Assembly (NCBI GenBank): GCA_963605415.1
Contig: CAVCUL010000009.1
Location: 1-64,000, forward strand
DNA: 64,000 nucleotides
Origin: CAG-217 sp963605415
GTDB lineage: Bacteria; Bacillota; Clostridia; Oscillospirales; Acutalibacteraceae
Direction: 5' to 3'
Shown: one piece after another, positions 8,352 through 17,600 of the stretch
Numbering within the stretch: position 1 is the first letter of the stretch
How the letters are laid out: the number at the start of each line of letters is the position of its first letter
Notes under the pieces: model-generated
The model's database searches: none
What the model saw: only the letters and a program-made list of their open reading frames with translations
What the model was told of the DNA's origin: nothing
Program-made: the position numbers and the translations under genes

Positions 8352-9190
8352 TGGTTCCATTCCTCCATATCCGGTGGGAAGGGGCAGTCAAAGGTGACCG
8401 GCTTTTCCCGCACCGGGTGATTTAGGCGTATAGTCTTGCAGTGGAGCAGGTGGCGGGCCCCCACAGGTGCCGTGCCGTACAGACTGTCGCCCACTAAGGG
8501 GGTGCCCAGGTGGGCAAAGTGCACCCGGATCTGGTGGGTGCGTCCGGTCTCCAGCTGCACACGCAGCAGGGTGCGGCCGTCTTGCTGGCCCAGGGCTTCC
8601 CAGTGGGTCACCGCCCGCACACCGGCCGGGTCCACACACCGCTTTACGGTGCTGTCCGGGCAGTGGGCAATGGGTGCGTCCACGGTGCCGCTGCCGGTGT
8701 AGGTGCCGGGCACCACCGCGTAGTAGTCTTTTTGCACCCGACCGGCCAGCTTGGCGGCGCTCAGCCGGTGCCGGGCCAGTACCACCAGACCGCTGGTGTC
8801 CTTATCCAGCCGGTAAATGGGCCGAAAAGGACCGTCAAATCCGGCGGCCACCACCGCATTGGACAGGGCGTTGCCGTGGTGGTTGTAGGTCTCGTACATA
8901 GCCATACCGGCGCGCTTGTTCACTACCAAAATGTCCCGGTCGGCGTAGACGATCACCGCCTTTTCCGCCGAGGGCGGGGCAGTGGCGCCGTCTGTATTTA
9001 ATTCTACGGTAACGGTGTCGCCGGTATGCACCGGGTCGACTGTGCGCACCGGGCAGCCGTTCCTGCACAGGGCGCCGTAGCGCTTCTTTAGACTGCGCAG
9101 CAGTGCGGTGGAAAAGCCATGGCTGCGCAGCACCGCCGCCACGCAGCTGCCGTCCAGTACCGGGGGCACGGTGTAGCTGATCTTTCTCAT
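8297..9190 (-). CDS. RluA family RNA pseudouridine synthase
   Basis: Converts uridine to pseudouridine in structured RNA; which rRNA or tRNA site cannot be told. The 297 residues include an S4-like N-terminal region and the catalytic motif RLDKDTSGLVVLAR, in which Asp is the nucleophile, followed by LETGRTHQIRVHFAHLGTPLVGD. I start it at the ATG at 9190 (MRKISYTVPP). An in-frame ATG at 9223 lies inside the stem of the ilvE terminator and has no ribosome site. The 3' end overlaps the next gene by about 55 bp. Confidence 0.88.
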   Translation of the reverse strand: MRKISYTVPPVLDGSCVAAVLRSHGFSTALLRSLKKRYGALCRNGCPVRTVDPVHTGDTVTVELNTDGATAPPSAEKAVIVYADRDILVVNKRAGMAMYETYNHHGNALSNAVVAAGFDGPFRPIYRLDKDTSGLVVLARHRLSAAKLAGRVQKDYYAVVPGTYTGSGTVDAPIAHCPDSTVKRCVDPAGVRAVTHWEALGQQDGRTLLRVQLETGRTHQIRVHFAHLGTPLVGDSLYGTAPVGARHLLHCKTIRLNHPVREKPVTFDCPFPPDMEEWNQCLPTAPTTSLPASCCLP

Positions 9191-9201
9191 AGGGATAACA
9201 A

Positions 9202-9231
9202 ACCGGCAGATGTAGGCGCACATCTGCCGGT
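9202..9231 (-). terminator. Intrinsic terminator after ilvE
   Basis: Perfect 12-bp stem (accggcagatgt / acatctgccggt) with a 6-nt loop, 17 bp beyond the ilvE stop, followed by TTGTT on the minus strand. The T-run is short, so termination may be partial. Confidence 0.65.
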
Positions 9232-9248
9232 GTAAGTCGCGTTTGGGA

Positions 9249-10310
9249 TTATTCTACAGGTACGATCCAGCCCATATCGTCGGCTTTTTTGCCAAACTGG
9301 ATACCGGTCAGGGTGTCGTACAGCTTTTGGGTCACTTCGCCGATCTCGCCGTTGTTGATGACCTCGCTGTCGCCCTCATAGGTCAGGCCGCCAACGGGGC
9401 TGATCACGGCTGCGGTGCCGGTGCCAAAGACTTCTTCCAGCTTGCCGGTCTTGGCAGCGTCCATAATAAAGTCAATGGTAAAGCGCTCCTCGTGCACCTT
9501 GTAGCCCCACTTCTTCAGCAGCTCAATGCAGCTCATGCGGGTGATACCGGGCAGCACGGTGCCCACGGTGGGTGCGGTGTAGATCTCGCCGTCTACCTTG
9601 AACATAATGTTCATGGAGCCAACTTCCTCTACATATTTGCGCTCCACGCCGTCCAGCCACAGCACCTGAGCAAAGCCCAGCTTGTGCGCTTTCTCGGAGG
9701 CGATGATGGAGGCAGCGTAGTTACCGCCGCACTTGATATAGCCGGTGCCGCCGGGGGTGGCGCGCACATACTCGTCCTCTACATAAATGTTCACCGGGTC
9801 CAGACCCTCGTCATAGTAAGCGCCGGAGGGGGAGCAGATGATCATAAACTTATACTGGCCGGAGGCCTTTACGCCCAGTACCGGCTCGGTGGCGATGGTA
9901 AAGGGACGAATGTACAAGCTGGTGTCCGGCTCAGAGGGCACCCAGTCCTGCTCCACTTTGACCAGAGCGCGGACTGCTTCCACAAAATCCTCCACCGGAA
10001 TTTCCGGAATGCACAGACGGTCGTGGGTAGAGGCCAGGCGCGCACCGTTTTTGTCCGGGCGGAATAGCTGTACCTTGCCTTCGGGGGTTCTGTAGGCTTT
10101 CAGACCCTCAAAGCACTCCTGCGCATAGTGGAACACCAGCGCGGAGGGGTCCAGTACCAGCGGCTGATAGGGGACAATGCGGGCGTCATGCCAGCCCTTG
10201 CCCTCATCATAATCCATTACGAACATATGGTCCGTAAAGATGTTGCCGAAGCCCAGAGCGCCGGTGGGCTTTTCTTTCGGTGTTTTGGTCAACTCATACT
10301 TGATTTCCAA
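9249..10310 (-). CDS. ilvE: Branched-chain amino acid aminotransferase
   Basis: PLP-dependent transaminase for the last step of leucine, isoleucine and valine synthesis and the first of their breakdown. The 353 residues match the larger fold-type IV enzymes (BCAT, BAT1-like), with GALGFGNIFTDHMFVMDYDE near the N-terminus, RPDKNGARL, IIASEKAHKLG and EVGSMNIMF. The start codon is TTG at 10310 with a GAAGG site 8-9 bases upstream. It lies 28 bp after degV on the same strand, so it may be read with that gene, and ends in a hairpin. Confidence 0.94.
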   Translation of the reverse strand: MEIKYELTKTPKEKPTGALGFGNIFTDHMFVMDYDEGKGWHDARIVPYQPLVLDPSALVFHYAQECFEGLKAYRTPEGKVQLFRPDKNGARLASTHDRLCIPEIPVEDFVEAVRALVKVEQDWVPSEPDTSLYIRPFTIATEPVLGVKASGQYKFMIICSPSGAYYDEGLDPVNIYVEDEYVRATPGGTGYIKCGGNYAASIIASEKAHKLGFAQVLWLDGVERKYVEEVGSMNIMFKVDGEIYTAPTVGTVLPGITRMSCIELLKKWGYKVHEERFTIDFIMDAAKTGKLEEVFGTGTAAVISPVGGLTYEGDSEVINNGEIGEVTQKLYDTLTGIQFGKKADDMGWIVPVE

Positions 10311-10338
10311 TGTACTTACCTTCTTTTATAAGAATTTT

Positions 10339-11199
10339 TTATTTGTCATAGGACACGATCACCCCGCCGCCGGAGGCGTACAGGGAGTTGAGCCCGCTGG
10401 CTTTCAAAATCGTAATTTGGCCAAAATTGCACTTCTCGCGCACCTTGGCGGCAATGGTCTCTGCCTTGTCGGGGCAGCACACATGGCTGATAATCAGGGT
10501 GCGGTGGCTTAGGTCCTTGCCCTCCACATCCTTGGCGATCAGGTCGCACATTTTGGTAATGGCCCGCCCGGCGGCAAAATCCTGCCCGGCCAGACTGATG
10601 GTGCCCTCGCCGCTGCGCTGGCAGATCAGCTTCATTTTCAGCTTTTTGATGACTGTAGCTGCCAGAGAGAACAGACGGCCGTTGTTCTTTAATGCGTCCA
10701 GACTCTCCAGGCAGAAGAACAGTGCCGTGTGGTTGCGGATATAATCCTCCACCTGCTCCACCACTTGGTCAAAAGGCAGACCGCTGTCTGCCAGGCGGCG
10801 GATTTCATAGGCAATCAGCGTTTCCAGTCCGCTGGTGGCCAGAGAGTTGAATACATGAATTTGCTTCTCGCCCGGGTGGTCCTCCTCATAGAGCATGACC
10901 CCTTGCAGGGCACTGTTGTAGCAGCCGGAGAGCTTGTCCGTAATCGTCAGTATGTAGACGGTTTTGGCATCGTCCGCAGCAATGGCGGCGCAAAATGCCT
11001 CCGGGGAGGGACAGGCGGAACGAGGCACACCATCCAGTGCGCGCATACGGGCGACAAAATCGTCCTGATCGAAGTTTTCATCGTCCATAATGCGGTAATC
11101 GCCCAGTTCCAGCGTCAGCGGAACCAGAGCCAGGTTGCCCCAGTCTCTCATCTCATCGGTCAGGTCGCAGCAACTGTCTGCAATGATCTTGTAGTCCAT
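10339..11199 (-). CDS. DegV family fatty-acid-binding protein
   Basis: A 286-residue DegV/FakB-like protein. The N-terminus has the family signature ADSCCDLTDEM, and TLELGDYRIMDDENFD and FNSLATSGLETLI follow at the expected places. FakB proteins present a bound fatty acid to the kinase FakA for incorporation into phospholipid; FakA is not in this window, and DegV proteins are often present in several copies. It has its own strong promoter at 11241-11269. Confidence 0.9.
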   Translation of the reverse strand: MDYKIIADSCCDLTDEMRDWGNLALVPLTLELGDYRIMDDENFDQDDFVARMRALDGVPRSACPSPEAFCAAIAADDAKTVYILTITDKLSGCYNSALQGVMLYEEDHPGEKQIHVFNSLATSGLETLIAYEIRRLADSGLPFDQVVEQVEDYIRNHTALFFCLESLDALKNNGRLFSLAATVIKKLKMKLICQRSGEGTISLAGQDFAAGRAITKMCDLIAKDVEGKDLSHRTLIISHVCCPDKAETIAAKVREKCNFGQITILKASGLNSLYASGGGVIVSYDK

Positions 11200-11240
11200 A
11201 TCGTTCTCAACTTTCCGTGGATTGTCCAGTATTGCTTAAT

Positions 11241-11269
11241 ATTATAAACCGTACGTTCGGCGTAGTCAA
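11241..11269 (-). promoter_or_regulatory. Sigma-A type promoter of degV(-ilvE)
   Basis: Minus strand TTGACT (11264-11269), 17-bp spacer, TATAAT (11241-11246), about 40 bp before the degV start. Confidence 0.8.
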
Positions 11270-11287
11270 GGCGAGAGTGCCAATATT

Positions 11288-12673
11288 TTATAATGGATAT
11301 TTGTCGAGAAACGCCTGTACTTTGCCGATCTGCTGCTCCACGCTTTCCGGGCAGGGGCCGCCCTCGGAAATGCGGGTCGCCACGCAGGTGTCCAAATTGA
11401 TTTTGTCATAAACATCCTGATCGAACAGATCGCACACCGCCCTGTAATCCTCCAGGGGCAGCGTCTCCAGGGTCAGCCCCCGGTCAATGCACTGGGCCAC
11501 CAGCTCTCCGGTGGCCTTGTAGGCGTCCCGGAAGGGCAGGCCCTTGCCCACCAGGTAGTCGGCGCAGTCCGTGGCGTTGATAAAGCCCTTGGCTGCCGCT
11601 GCTCGCATATTGTCTTTCAGCACGGTCATGGTGTCGATCATGGGGGTAAAGGCGTGCAGGCACATTTTGACCGTATCCACCGCGTCAAAGATGGCCTCCT
11701 TGTCCTCCTGCATATCCTTGTTGTAGGCCAGGGCAATGCCCTTCATCACCGTCAGCAGGGCGGTCAGATCGCCAAACACGCGGCCGCTCTTGCCCCGTAC
11801 CAGCTCGGCAATGTCCGGGTTCTTCTTTTGGGGCATAATGCTGGAGCCGGTGGAAAAAGCGTCGTCCAGCTCTACGAATTTAAATTCCCAGGAGCACCAC
11901 ATAATGATCTCCTCGCTAAAGCGGGACAGGTGCACCATTACCAGAGAGAGCGCCGCTGCCAGCTCAATACAAAAGTCCCGGTCGGATACACCGTCCAGAC
12001 TGTTGGCGCTCACATCGTCAAAGCCCAGCCTCGCTGCCACCATGCGCCGGTCGATGGGGTAAGTGGTGCCGGCCAGGGCGCCGCTGCCCAGGGGCAGCAC
12101 ATTCATGCGCTTTTTTACATCCGCCAACCGGTTCAGATCCCGGCACAGCATGGCGGCATAGGCCATCAGATGGTGACCAAAGGTGATAGGCTGCGCCCGC
12201 TGCAAGTGGGTGTAGCCCGGCAGAATCACGCCTTTGTTTTCCTCTGCTTTTTTGCACAGTACCGCCAGCAGGTCCTGAATGTCTGCGGCAATGGCATCGA
12301 TCTCTTTTTTCAGGGTCATGCGAATGTCCAGCGCCACCTGGTCGTTGCGGGAGCGGGCGGTGTGCAGCCGCTTGCCGGTTTGGCCCAGTCGGGCGGTCAG
12401 TTCGCCCTCTACAAAGGTGTGAATGTCCTCTGCGCCCGGGTCGATGGCCAGCTTGCCGCTTTCAATATCCGCCAAAATTTCGCTGAGCCCCTGCACGATC
12501 TTTTCGCTTTCGCTCTTTTCAATAATCCCACAGGCTCCCAGCATGGTGGCGTGGGCCATACTGCCGGTAATGTCCTCTTTGTACATGCGGCTGTCAAAGT
12601 GGATGGAGGCGTTAAAGTCGTTGGTCTCTTTTGCCAGTTCCTTTTTGAACCGGCCTTTCCATAATTGTGCCAT
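11288..12673 (-). CDS. argH: Argininosuccinate lyase
   Basis: Splits argininosuccinate to arginine and fumarate, the last step of arginine synthesis. The 461 residues show the fumarase/ASL superfamily signature GSSIMPQKKNPD (about 281-292), TARSRNDQVALD (about 105-116) and HLQRAQPITFGHHL with the catalytic histidine. Length is normal. It follows argG by 79 bp on the same strand and has an AGGAG site; a strong hairpin lies between the two genes. Confidence 0.96.
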   Translation of the reverse strand: MAQLWKGRFKKELAKETNDFNASIHFDSRMYKEDITGSMAHATMLGACGIIEKSESEKIVQGLSEILADIESGKLAIDPGAEDIHTFVEGELTARLGQTGKRLHTARSRNDQVALDIRMTLKKEIDAIAADIQDLLAVLCKKAEENKGVILPGYTHLQRAQPITFGHHLMAYAAMLCRDLNRLADVKKRMNVLPLGSGALAGTTYPIDRRMVAARLGFDDVSANSLDGVSDRDFCIELAAALSLVMVHLSRFSEEIIMWCSWEFKFVELDDAFSTGSSIMPQKKNPDIAELVRGKSGRVFGDLTALLTVMKGIALAYNKDMQEDKEAIFDAVDTVKMCLHAFTPMIDTMTVLKDNMRAAAAKGFINATDCADYLVGKGLPFRDAYKATGELVAQCIDRGLTLETLPLEDYRAVCDLFDQDVYDKINLDTCVATRISEGGPCPESVEQQIGKVQAFLDKYPL

Positions 12674-12703
12674 AATCTCCTGCTTTCTGTAAAATGCAAA
12701 AAT

Positions 12704-12731
12704 CAGGGCGCACGGTGGGCCGTGCGCCCTG
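12704..12731 (-). terminator. Hairpin/terminator between argG and argH
   Basis: Perfect 12-bp stem (cagggcgcacgg / ccgtgcgccctg) with a 4-nt loop, followed on the minus strand by ATTTTTGCATTTT. It looks like a full intrinsic terminator and would lower argH expression relative to argG, since I see no separate argH promoter. Confidence 0.8.
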
Positions 12732-12752
12732 TTGTTTTAGGGTTATCAGCGA

Positions 12753-13988
12753 TTAGTCTTTATCTGCTTCCCGCTTTTGGTCCAGCAGCGCTTTGACCTT
12801 CAGCGGCAGACCGAACAGGTTGATGAACCCGGCGGAGTCCTTCTGATTGTATGCGCCGCCGTCGTCGCCAAAGGAGGCTACGGTCTCGTCATACAGGGTG
12901 TAGGGGGAGGTGATCCCGGCGTTCATCACATTGCCCTTGTACAGCTTCAGCTTCACATCGCCGGTCACCGTCTCCTGGGTCTTGTTGACGAAAGCGTCCA
13001 GCGCCTCGCGCAGGGGAGAGAACCACAGGCCGTTGTACACCAATTCGCCGTACTTCTCCGCCACCAGCTTCTTGTAGTGGGCAGTGTCCCGATCCAGCGT
13101 GATCATCTCCAGCATCTGGTGGGCCTTGTACAGAATGGTGCCGCCGGGGGTCTCGTACACGCCGCGGCTCTTCATGCCAACCAAACGGTTCTCTACAATA
13201 TCCAGCAGGCCGATGCCGTTCTTGCCGCCCAGCTCGTTGAGCTTCTCCACCAGGGTCAGGGGGCTCATCTCTACGCCGTCAATGGCGGTGGGCTCGCCCT
13301 TTTCAAAGTGAACGGTGATGTAAGTAGGCTCGTCCGGTGCGTTCTCCGGGGCAACGCCCAGCTCCAGGAAACCGTCTTTCAGGTACTGGGGCTCGTTGGC
13401 CGGATCTTCCAGATCCAGGCCCTCGTGGCTCAGGTGCCATACATTCTTATCCTTGGAGTAGTTGGTCTCCCGGTTGATCTTCAGCGGAATGTTGTGGGCC
13501 TCGGCGTATTCAATTTCTTCCTCACGGCTCTTAATGTCCCACTCACGCCAGGGAGCAATGATCTGCATTTCCGGCGCCAGCGCCTTTAAGCTCAGCTCAA
13601 AACGCACCTGGTCGTTGCCCTTGCCGGTGCAGCCGTGGCAGATGGCGTCTGCGCCCTCTTTAATGGCGATCTCTGCCAGACCCTTGGCAATGCAGGGACG
13701 GGCGTGGCTGGTGCCCAGCAGGTATTCCTCATATGCCGCGCCTGCCTTTAAGCAGGGGAAGATGTAGTTCTTTACATAGTCCTCTTTCAGGTCCAGCACA
13801 TACAGCTTGGAGGCGCCGGTCTTCAGCGCTTTTTTTTCCAGGCCGTCCAGCTCGGTGCCCTGGCCCACATCGCCGGACACGGCGATCACTTCGCAGTTGT
13901 TGTAATGCTCCTTCAGCCACGGAATGATGATGGATGTATCCAGGCCGCCGCTGTAAGCCAATACGACCTTCTTAATTTCTTTTGCCAT
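12753..13988 (-). CDS. argG: Argininosuccinate synthase
   Basis: ATP-dependent joining of citrulline and aspartate. The 411 residues have the PP-loop motif VVLAYSGGLDTSI at residues 8-20, HGCTGKGNDQVRFEL (about 118-132) and NRLVGMKSRGVYETPGG (about 268-284). Length is typical. It is the first gene of the argGH pair, with a near-consensus promoter and an arginine-repressor-like box upstream. Confidence 0.97.
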   Translation of the reverse strand: MAKEIKKVVLAYSGGLDTSIIIPWLKEHYNNCEVIAVSGDVGQGTELDGLEKKALKTGASKLYVLDLKEDYVKNYIFPCLKAGAAYEEYLLGTSHARPCIAKGLAEIAIKEGADAICHGCTGKGNDQVRFELSLKALAPEMQIIAPWREWDIKSREEEIEYAEAHNIPLKINRETNYSKDKNVWHLSHEGLDLEDPANEPQYLKDGFLELGVAPENAPDEPTYITVHFEKGEPTAIDGVEMSPLTLVEKLNELGGKNGIGLLDIVENRLVGMKSRGVYETPGGTILYKAHQMLEMITLDRDTAHYKKLVAEKYGELVYNGLWFSPLREALDAFVNKTQETVTGDVKLKLYKGNVMNAGITSPYTLYDETVASFGDDGGAYNQKDSAGFINLFGLPLKVKALLDQKREADKD

Positions 13989-14021
13989 AATAGCACGCTC
14001 CTTGTTTCAAAAACTGTACTC

Positions 14022-14050
14022 ATTATATAAACTCCCGCAGAGAATTGCAA
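14022..14050 (-). promoter_or_regulatory. Sigma-A type promoter of argGH
   Basis: Minus strand TTGCAA (14045-14050), 17-bp spacer, TATAAT (14022-14027), about 30 bp before argG. Confidence 0.8.
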
Positions 14051-14064
14051 GCGATTTGGTAAAA

Positions 14065-14082
14065 TTCGTATAAAAATGCAAA
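14065..14082. promoter_or_regulatory. Candidate ARG box (ArgR/AhrC operator)
   Basis: On the plus strand ttcgtataaaaatgcaaa matches 13 of 18 positions of the Bacillus ARG box consensus CATGAATAAAAATKCAAK, including an unbroken core from ATAAAAATGCAA. It lies about 15 bp upstream of the argG -35 box, a reasonable operator position. No ArgR gene is in the window. Confidence 0.5.
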
Positions 14083-14421
14083 AAATGTTGAAATATGCAG
14101 CTGAATTTGTATATTCTTACAATTTGTTTCGGCGAGCCGGCGCGATAGTATAATGGAGAACGCAGACTGATCAAAGAATAAAGTCTATATTATATAACCG
14201 ATTGTAGTGGGTTCATCGTTTGTGAGCAATGGGGAGAACGGCAGGACGGTCACCATGCAAAACTTGCCAAAAAGCATATATCCGACCGGTTTATTACATT
14301 TCTGTACTTTTGTCCAGTAACAGACGAAAACAGGGTGTCGTACATTTTTCTTTGTGTACTATGCACAAAAAGAATGTGAACAGTTTGTTAAATTTTACAG
14401 CCCGAAAACCGATGAAGTGGC
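14083..14421. other. Intergenic region without a recognised gene
   Basis: About 340 bp between the argG control region and the promoter of the large secreted protein. It holds a TATAAT-like hexamer at 14149-14154 with only a weak -35 and two small inverted repeats (AGACT/AGTCT near 14165-14190; TTTGTG/CACAAA near 14350). I see no credible coding frame, tRNA or known riboswitch. Confidence 0.5.
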
Positions 14422-14450
14422 TTGACGGCAGGGCGCATAAGTTGTATAAT
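14422..14450 (+). promoter_or_regulatory. Sigma-A type promoter of the large secreted protein
   Basis: TTGACG (14422-14427), 17-bp spacer, TATAAT (14445-14450). Transcription would start near 14457, giving a leader of about 175 nt before the start codon at 14633. The leader begins with a hairpin (ATGGGC 14468-14473 / GCCCAT 14482-14487). Confidence 0.8.
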
Positions 14451-14632
14451 TATCTTGTAATATATGTATGGGCAATACTACGCCCATCACCTGTATTGTT
14501 AATTCTTTCTCAATCGGCATTTCAGCGTTTCGTTTTTCGCGCGCTGCCGCGTGGCTTTCGGTCAGGAGAGCCGGTGGGTGCACAGGGTGCGGGGGAGCGC
14601 CGGTCGGTTGCAGAATAAGGAGGAAAAGAGCT

Positions 14633-17600
14633 ATGAAAACAAGAAAGGGCAAGCGCTTTTTATCAGCGCTTCTGGCTGCTTTAATGGTTATGACGGCGTT
14701 GCCGTTGTCTGCCATTGCGGCCACCAACAGCCTGGGCGCCGCCAAGAGCACCGGGTTGGAAGCTCTGGACACTGCCATTGCTGCGTATGAGGATGCTATG
14801 GACGGCACCATTTATGCAGATATGGCCACGGCCTATGACAAGTATATGACCGCCAAGGAATTGCGGGATATCTATGTCTATGGCGGCGATACGTCCAGAG
14901 ATTTGAGCACAGCGGCGACGGAATTGACCACCGCTACGGAGGAGATGCAGAAGTCCGTGCTCTCTACCGATGTGACCTACACCACCGTAACGGATTCCAG
15001 CGGGGCCACCGTGGCTTCCGATTACGCCAACGGTCTGCTGTACTACGGCGGCAACCTGCGTTTCTCTAACGATGTGGTTGGCTCCTGGTACTATGACGAC
15101 GGCGCCAAGCAGTGGTTCAAGATCATTATGAACGACTATGTGTTCCTGTATGACGGCTCCACGCCGCTGCGGGCACCGGTGCAGTTCAGTTTTGAGTACC
15201 GCAACGAGTACCTGGTCAGCAACAGCAGTACCTCGAAGCCTCGTGGTATTACGGCTGTGGCTGTGAACAACACGGACCTGACCTTGGCAAATTGGACGGT
15301 AAAGAAAGACCAGAGCGGTAACATTCCGTTTATGACTTCCGACGGCACCGTGGTTCCCACTGTGGCTGCTGCCTCCGGCTCCGACTCTCCCATTTATTGG
15401 ACCCGTAGCTCCGCCGGCAGAAACAACACCAAGCAGAACACCGGTTCCAGCTTTGTGACTTACAGCGGCACTCCCAGCAGCCCGCTGACCACCATTGATA
15501 CCGGCTTTACGATTTATGACCATGATAAAAACCGGGCGGTAATCATTTCTGCCTCCGCATGTACTGCGGCAGATAAGGGCGGCAGTCAGGAAGCGCACAA
15601 CGGCCATAACTACGGCTATGTGATTAACTATGCCGGGGTAAAGGAGGCTTTGGCCACTGCCAAGTCCACCATCGCTAATATTAAAAACTATTGTAATGAC
15701 GCTGCGGATATGCGGGCTCTGCTGGTGGCTACCAGTTCTTTGGCCTCTGCCAATCCCTCAGACAGCAGCAAGTATAACTTCGCTTCTGATACAGCAACGG
15801 CTGCTGCCAACTGCGCCACAGACATTAATAATGCCAAGACGGCACTGACCACGGCGCAGAACGCACTGACTGCTGACGATGACTCCTACGATCAGCTGCG
15901 CAATGTGATTGAGCTGACGAAGGCGACCTATGCAGCCGGTAACGACATGGGCGCATATACTGAGGCCAGCTGGACGACCTTTAAGACTGCTTATGAGGCG
16001 GCATACACCGCCATTATGGCTGTGGAGAACGGCTATCAACCCAACGGCACGGTGACTTCCATTGCTACCGACTTGCAGGCCGCTTATGACGCTCTGCTGA
16101 AGGAGCTGGAGGAGAACCATGTGGATACCACCGCTCTGGTGGAGGCCATTACCAAGGCCAACAGCATGGATACATATGCGACCTATTTCTCTGACGAGAG
16201 CTACGCCAATTTGGGCAATGTGGTTTCTGACGCCAAGGCAGCGGTCTGGGGCAGCGAGGAGCACTATGGTGTGCCTGCCTACTCCCTGACCAAGACAGAC
16301 GAAAATACCCAGATTGTTGCAGATCAGACCGCAGCGGTACTGGCTGCCATTCCCACGCTGCGGATCAATCATGACCTGCACATTACCAGCGGCAGCCACT
16401 ATGTCAGCTGGAATAGTATTTTGGCTTCTTATGAGGCACTGGACGGCGCCAAGTATGCCAACTTCGGCGATCTGGTAACCGCTGTGTCCAACGCCAAGTT
16501 GGAGATGGCCGCTCTGGACGATAAGGACTTTACCACACCGGAGCAGCTGCTTGCGGATTACACCGCAATTCTGGAAAAGGTTTTGACAGCCTATGACGCA
16601 CTGGAGTATTCGTTTACGGAACTGCCCAATGCAACAGTGGCTACCAACCCGGAGCATTTGATTGTTGGTTCTCCCAATTCCAAGTCCTCCAGCGGCAGTA
16701 TGGTAAATACAGAAGGTATCAGCGGGTCTGTGGCCCTGGGCTTCAGCTTCCCCAATAACGGTGTGTATATCCGTACGTCTCATGAGGCCACCACCTTTAA
16801 TTTGGGCGACATGATGTTGTTCTTCGGCTCCTGGCGTGACTACGATCAGCAGCTGCTGTTCTTCAACCTGAACGATACGGTAACGGATACGGACTCCACC
16901 GGTGAGCTGGTTGGCCGCGCTGTGGCCGCCGGTCAGACTCCCAGTCTGAAAGACACCGATGTAGACGAGTATATCACCAAGAAGAATATTGTGCCCGGCA
17001 ATGCCATTAAGACCAGCGGCACCACCGCTGCTACCTGGGAACTGAAAGATCTGTACGCAGTAGAGGTGGATAATAAGACAGACGCTTTTGCCGTGGATTC
17101 TAACGGCAACCGCATCAATGTAAAGAGCACCAATGTGTTGGATATTGCCACCAGCGTGCCCTCCAACACCCAGGGTACACAGAATGTTCTGTTCCTGCAC
17201 GGTAAGGGCGGCAGCGACAACTACGGCGGTAACACCTATGCCGGTGCGTACACCATGAGCGTGGCTAAGGATAATGCCACCACCACGCTGACCACCACCA
17301 CCGTACCCACCAAAAAGACCTACACCGTCTCTGCCAATGTGGGTGCCGTAACGCGCCTGAGCTATCAGCCCATGAGCGCTTGGACTACCCTGCGCCACGA
17401 TGTGCAGAGCTACAGTGTGACGGCCACAGTTGTGGATATGGCTTACCTGTTTGACCTGATCAGCCAGTGCTCCGCCATTACAGACAGCAATAAGTACACA
17501 ACGGACTCCTGGACCAAGTTTGACACCGCACTGCGCGCGGCCAAGGCACAGATGGCTTATACCAGCATGACTGCGGATGAGCTGCTGTCGGAGGCCAAGA

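Noticed and set aside
9191..9223. Upstream ATG for the RluA gene at 9223
   Set aside because: It lies in the stem of the ilvE terminator and has no ribosome site; the ATG at 9190 is used.
14229..14618. A 129-codon plus-strand frame ahead of the secreted-protein gene
   Set aside because: It runs through the promoter and leader of that gene and has no plausible product or ribosome site.
14457..14632. Cyclic-di-GMP or other known riboswitch in the surface-protein leader
   Set aside because: The conserved core sequences of the c-di-GMP-I class and other classes I can recall are not present.
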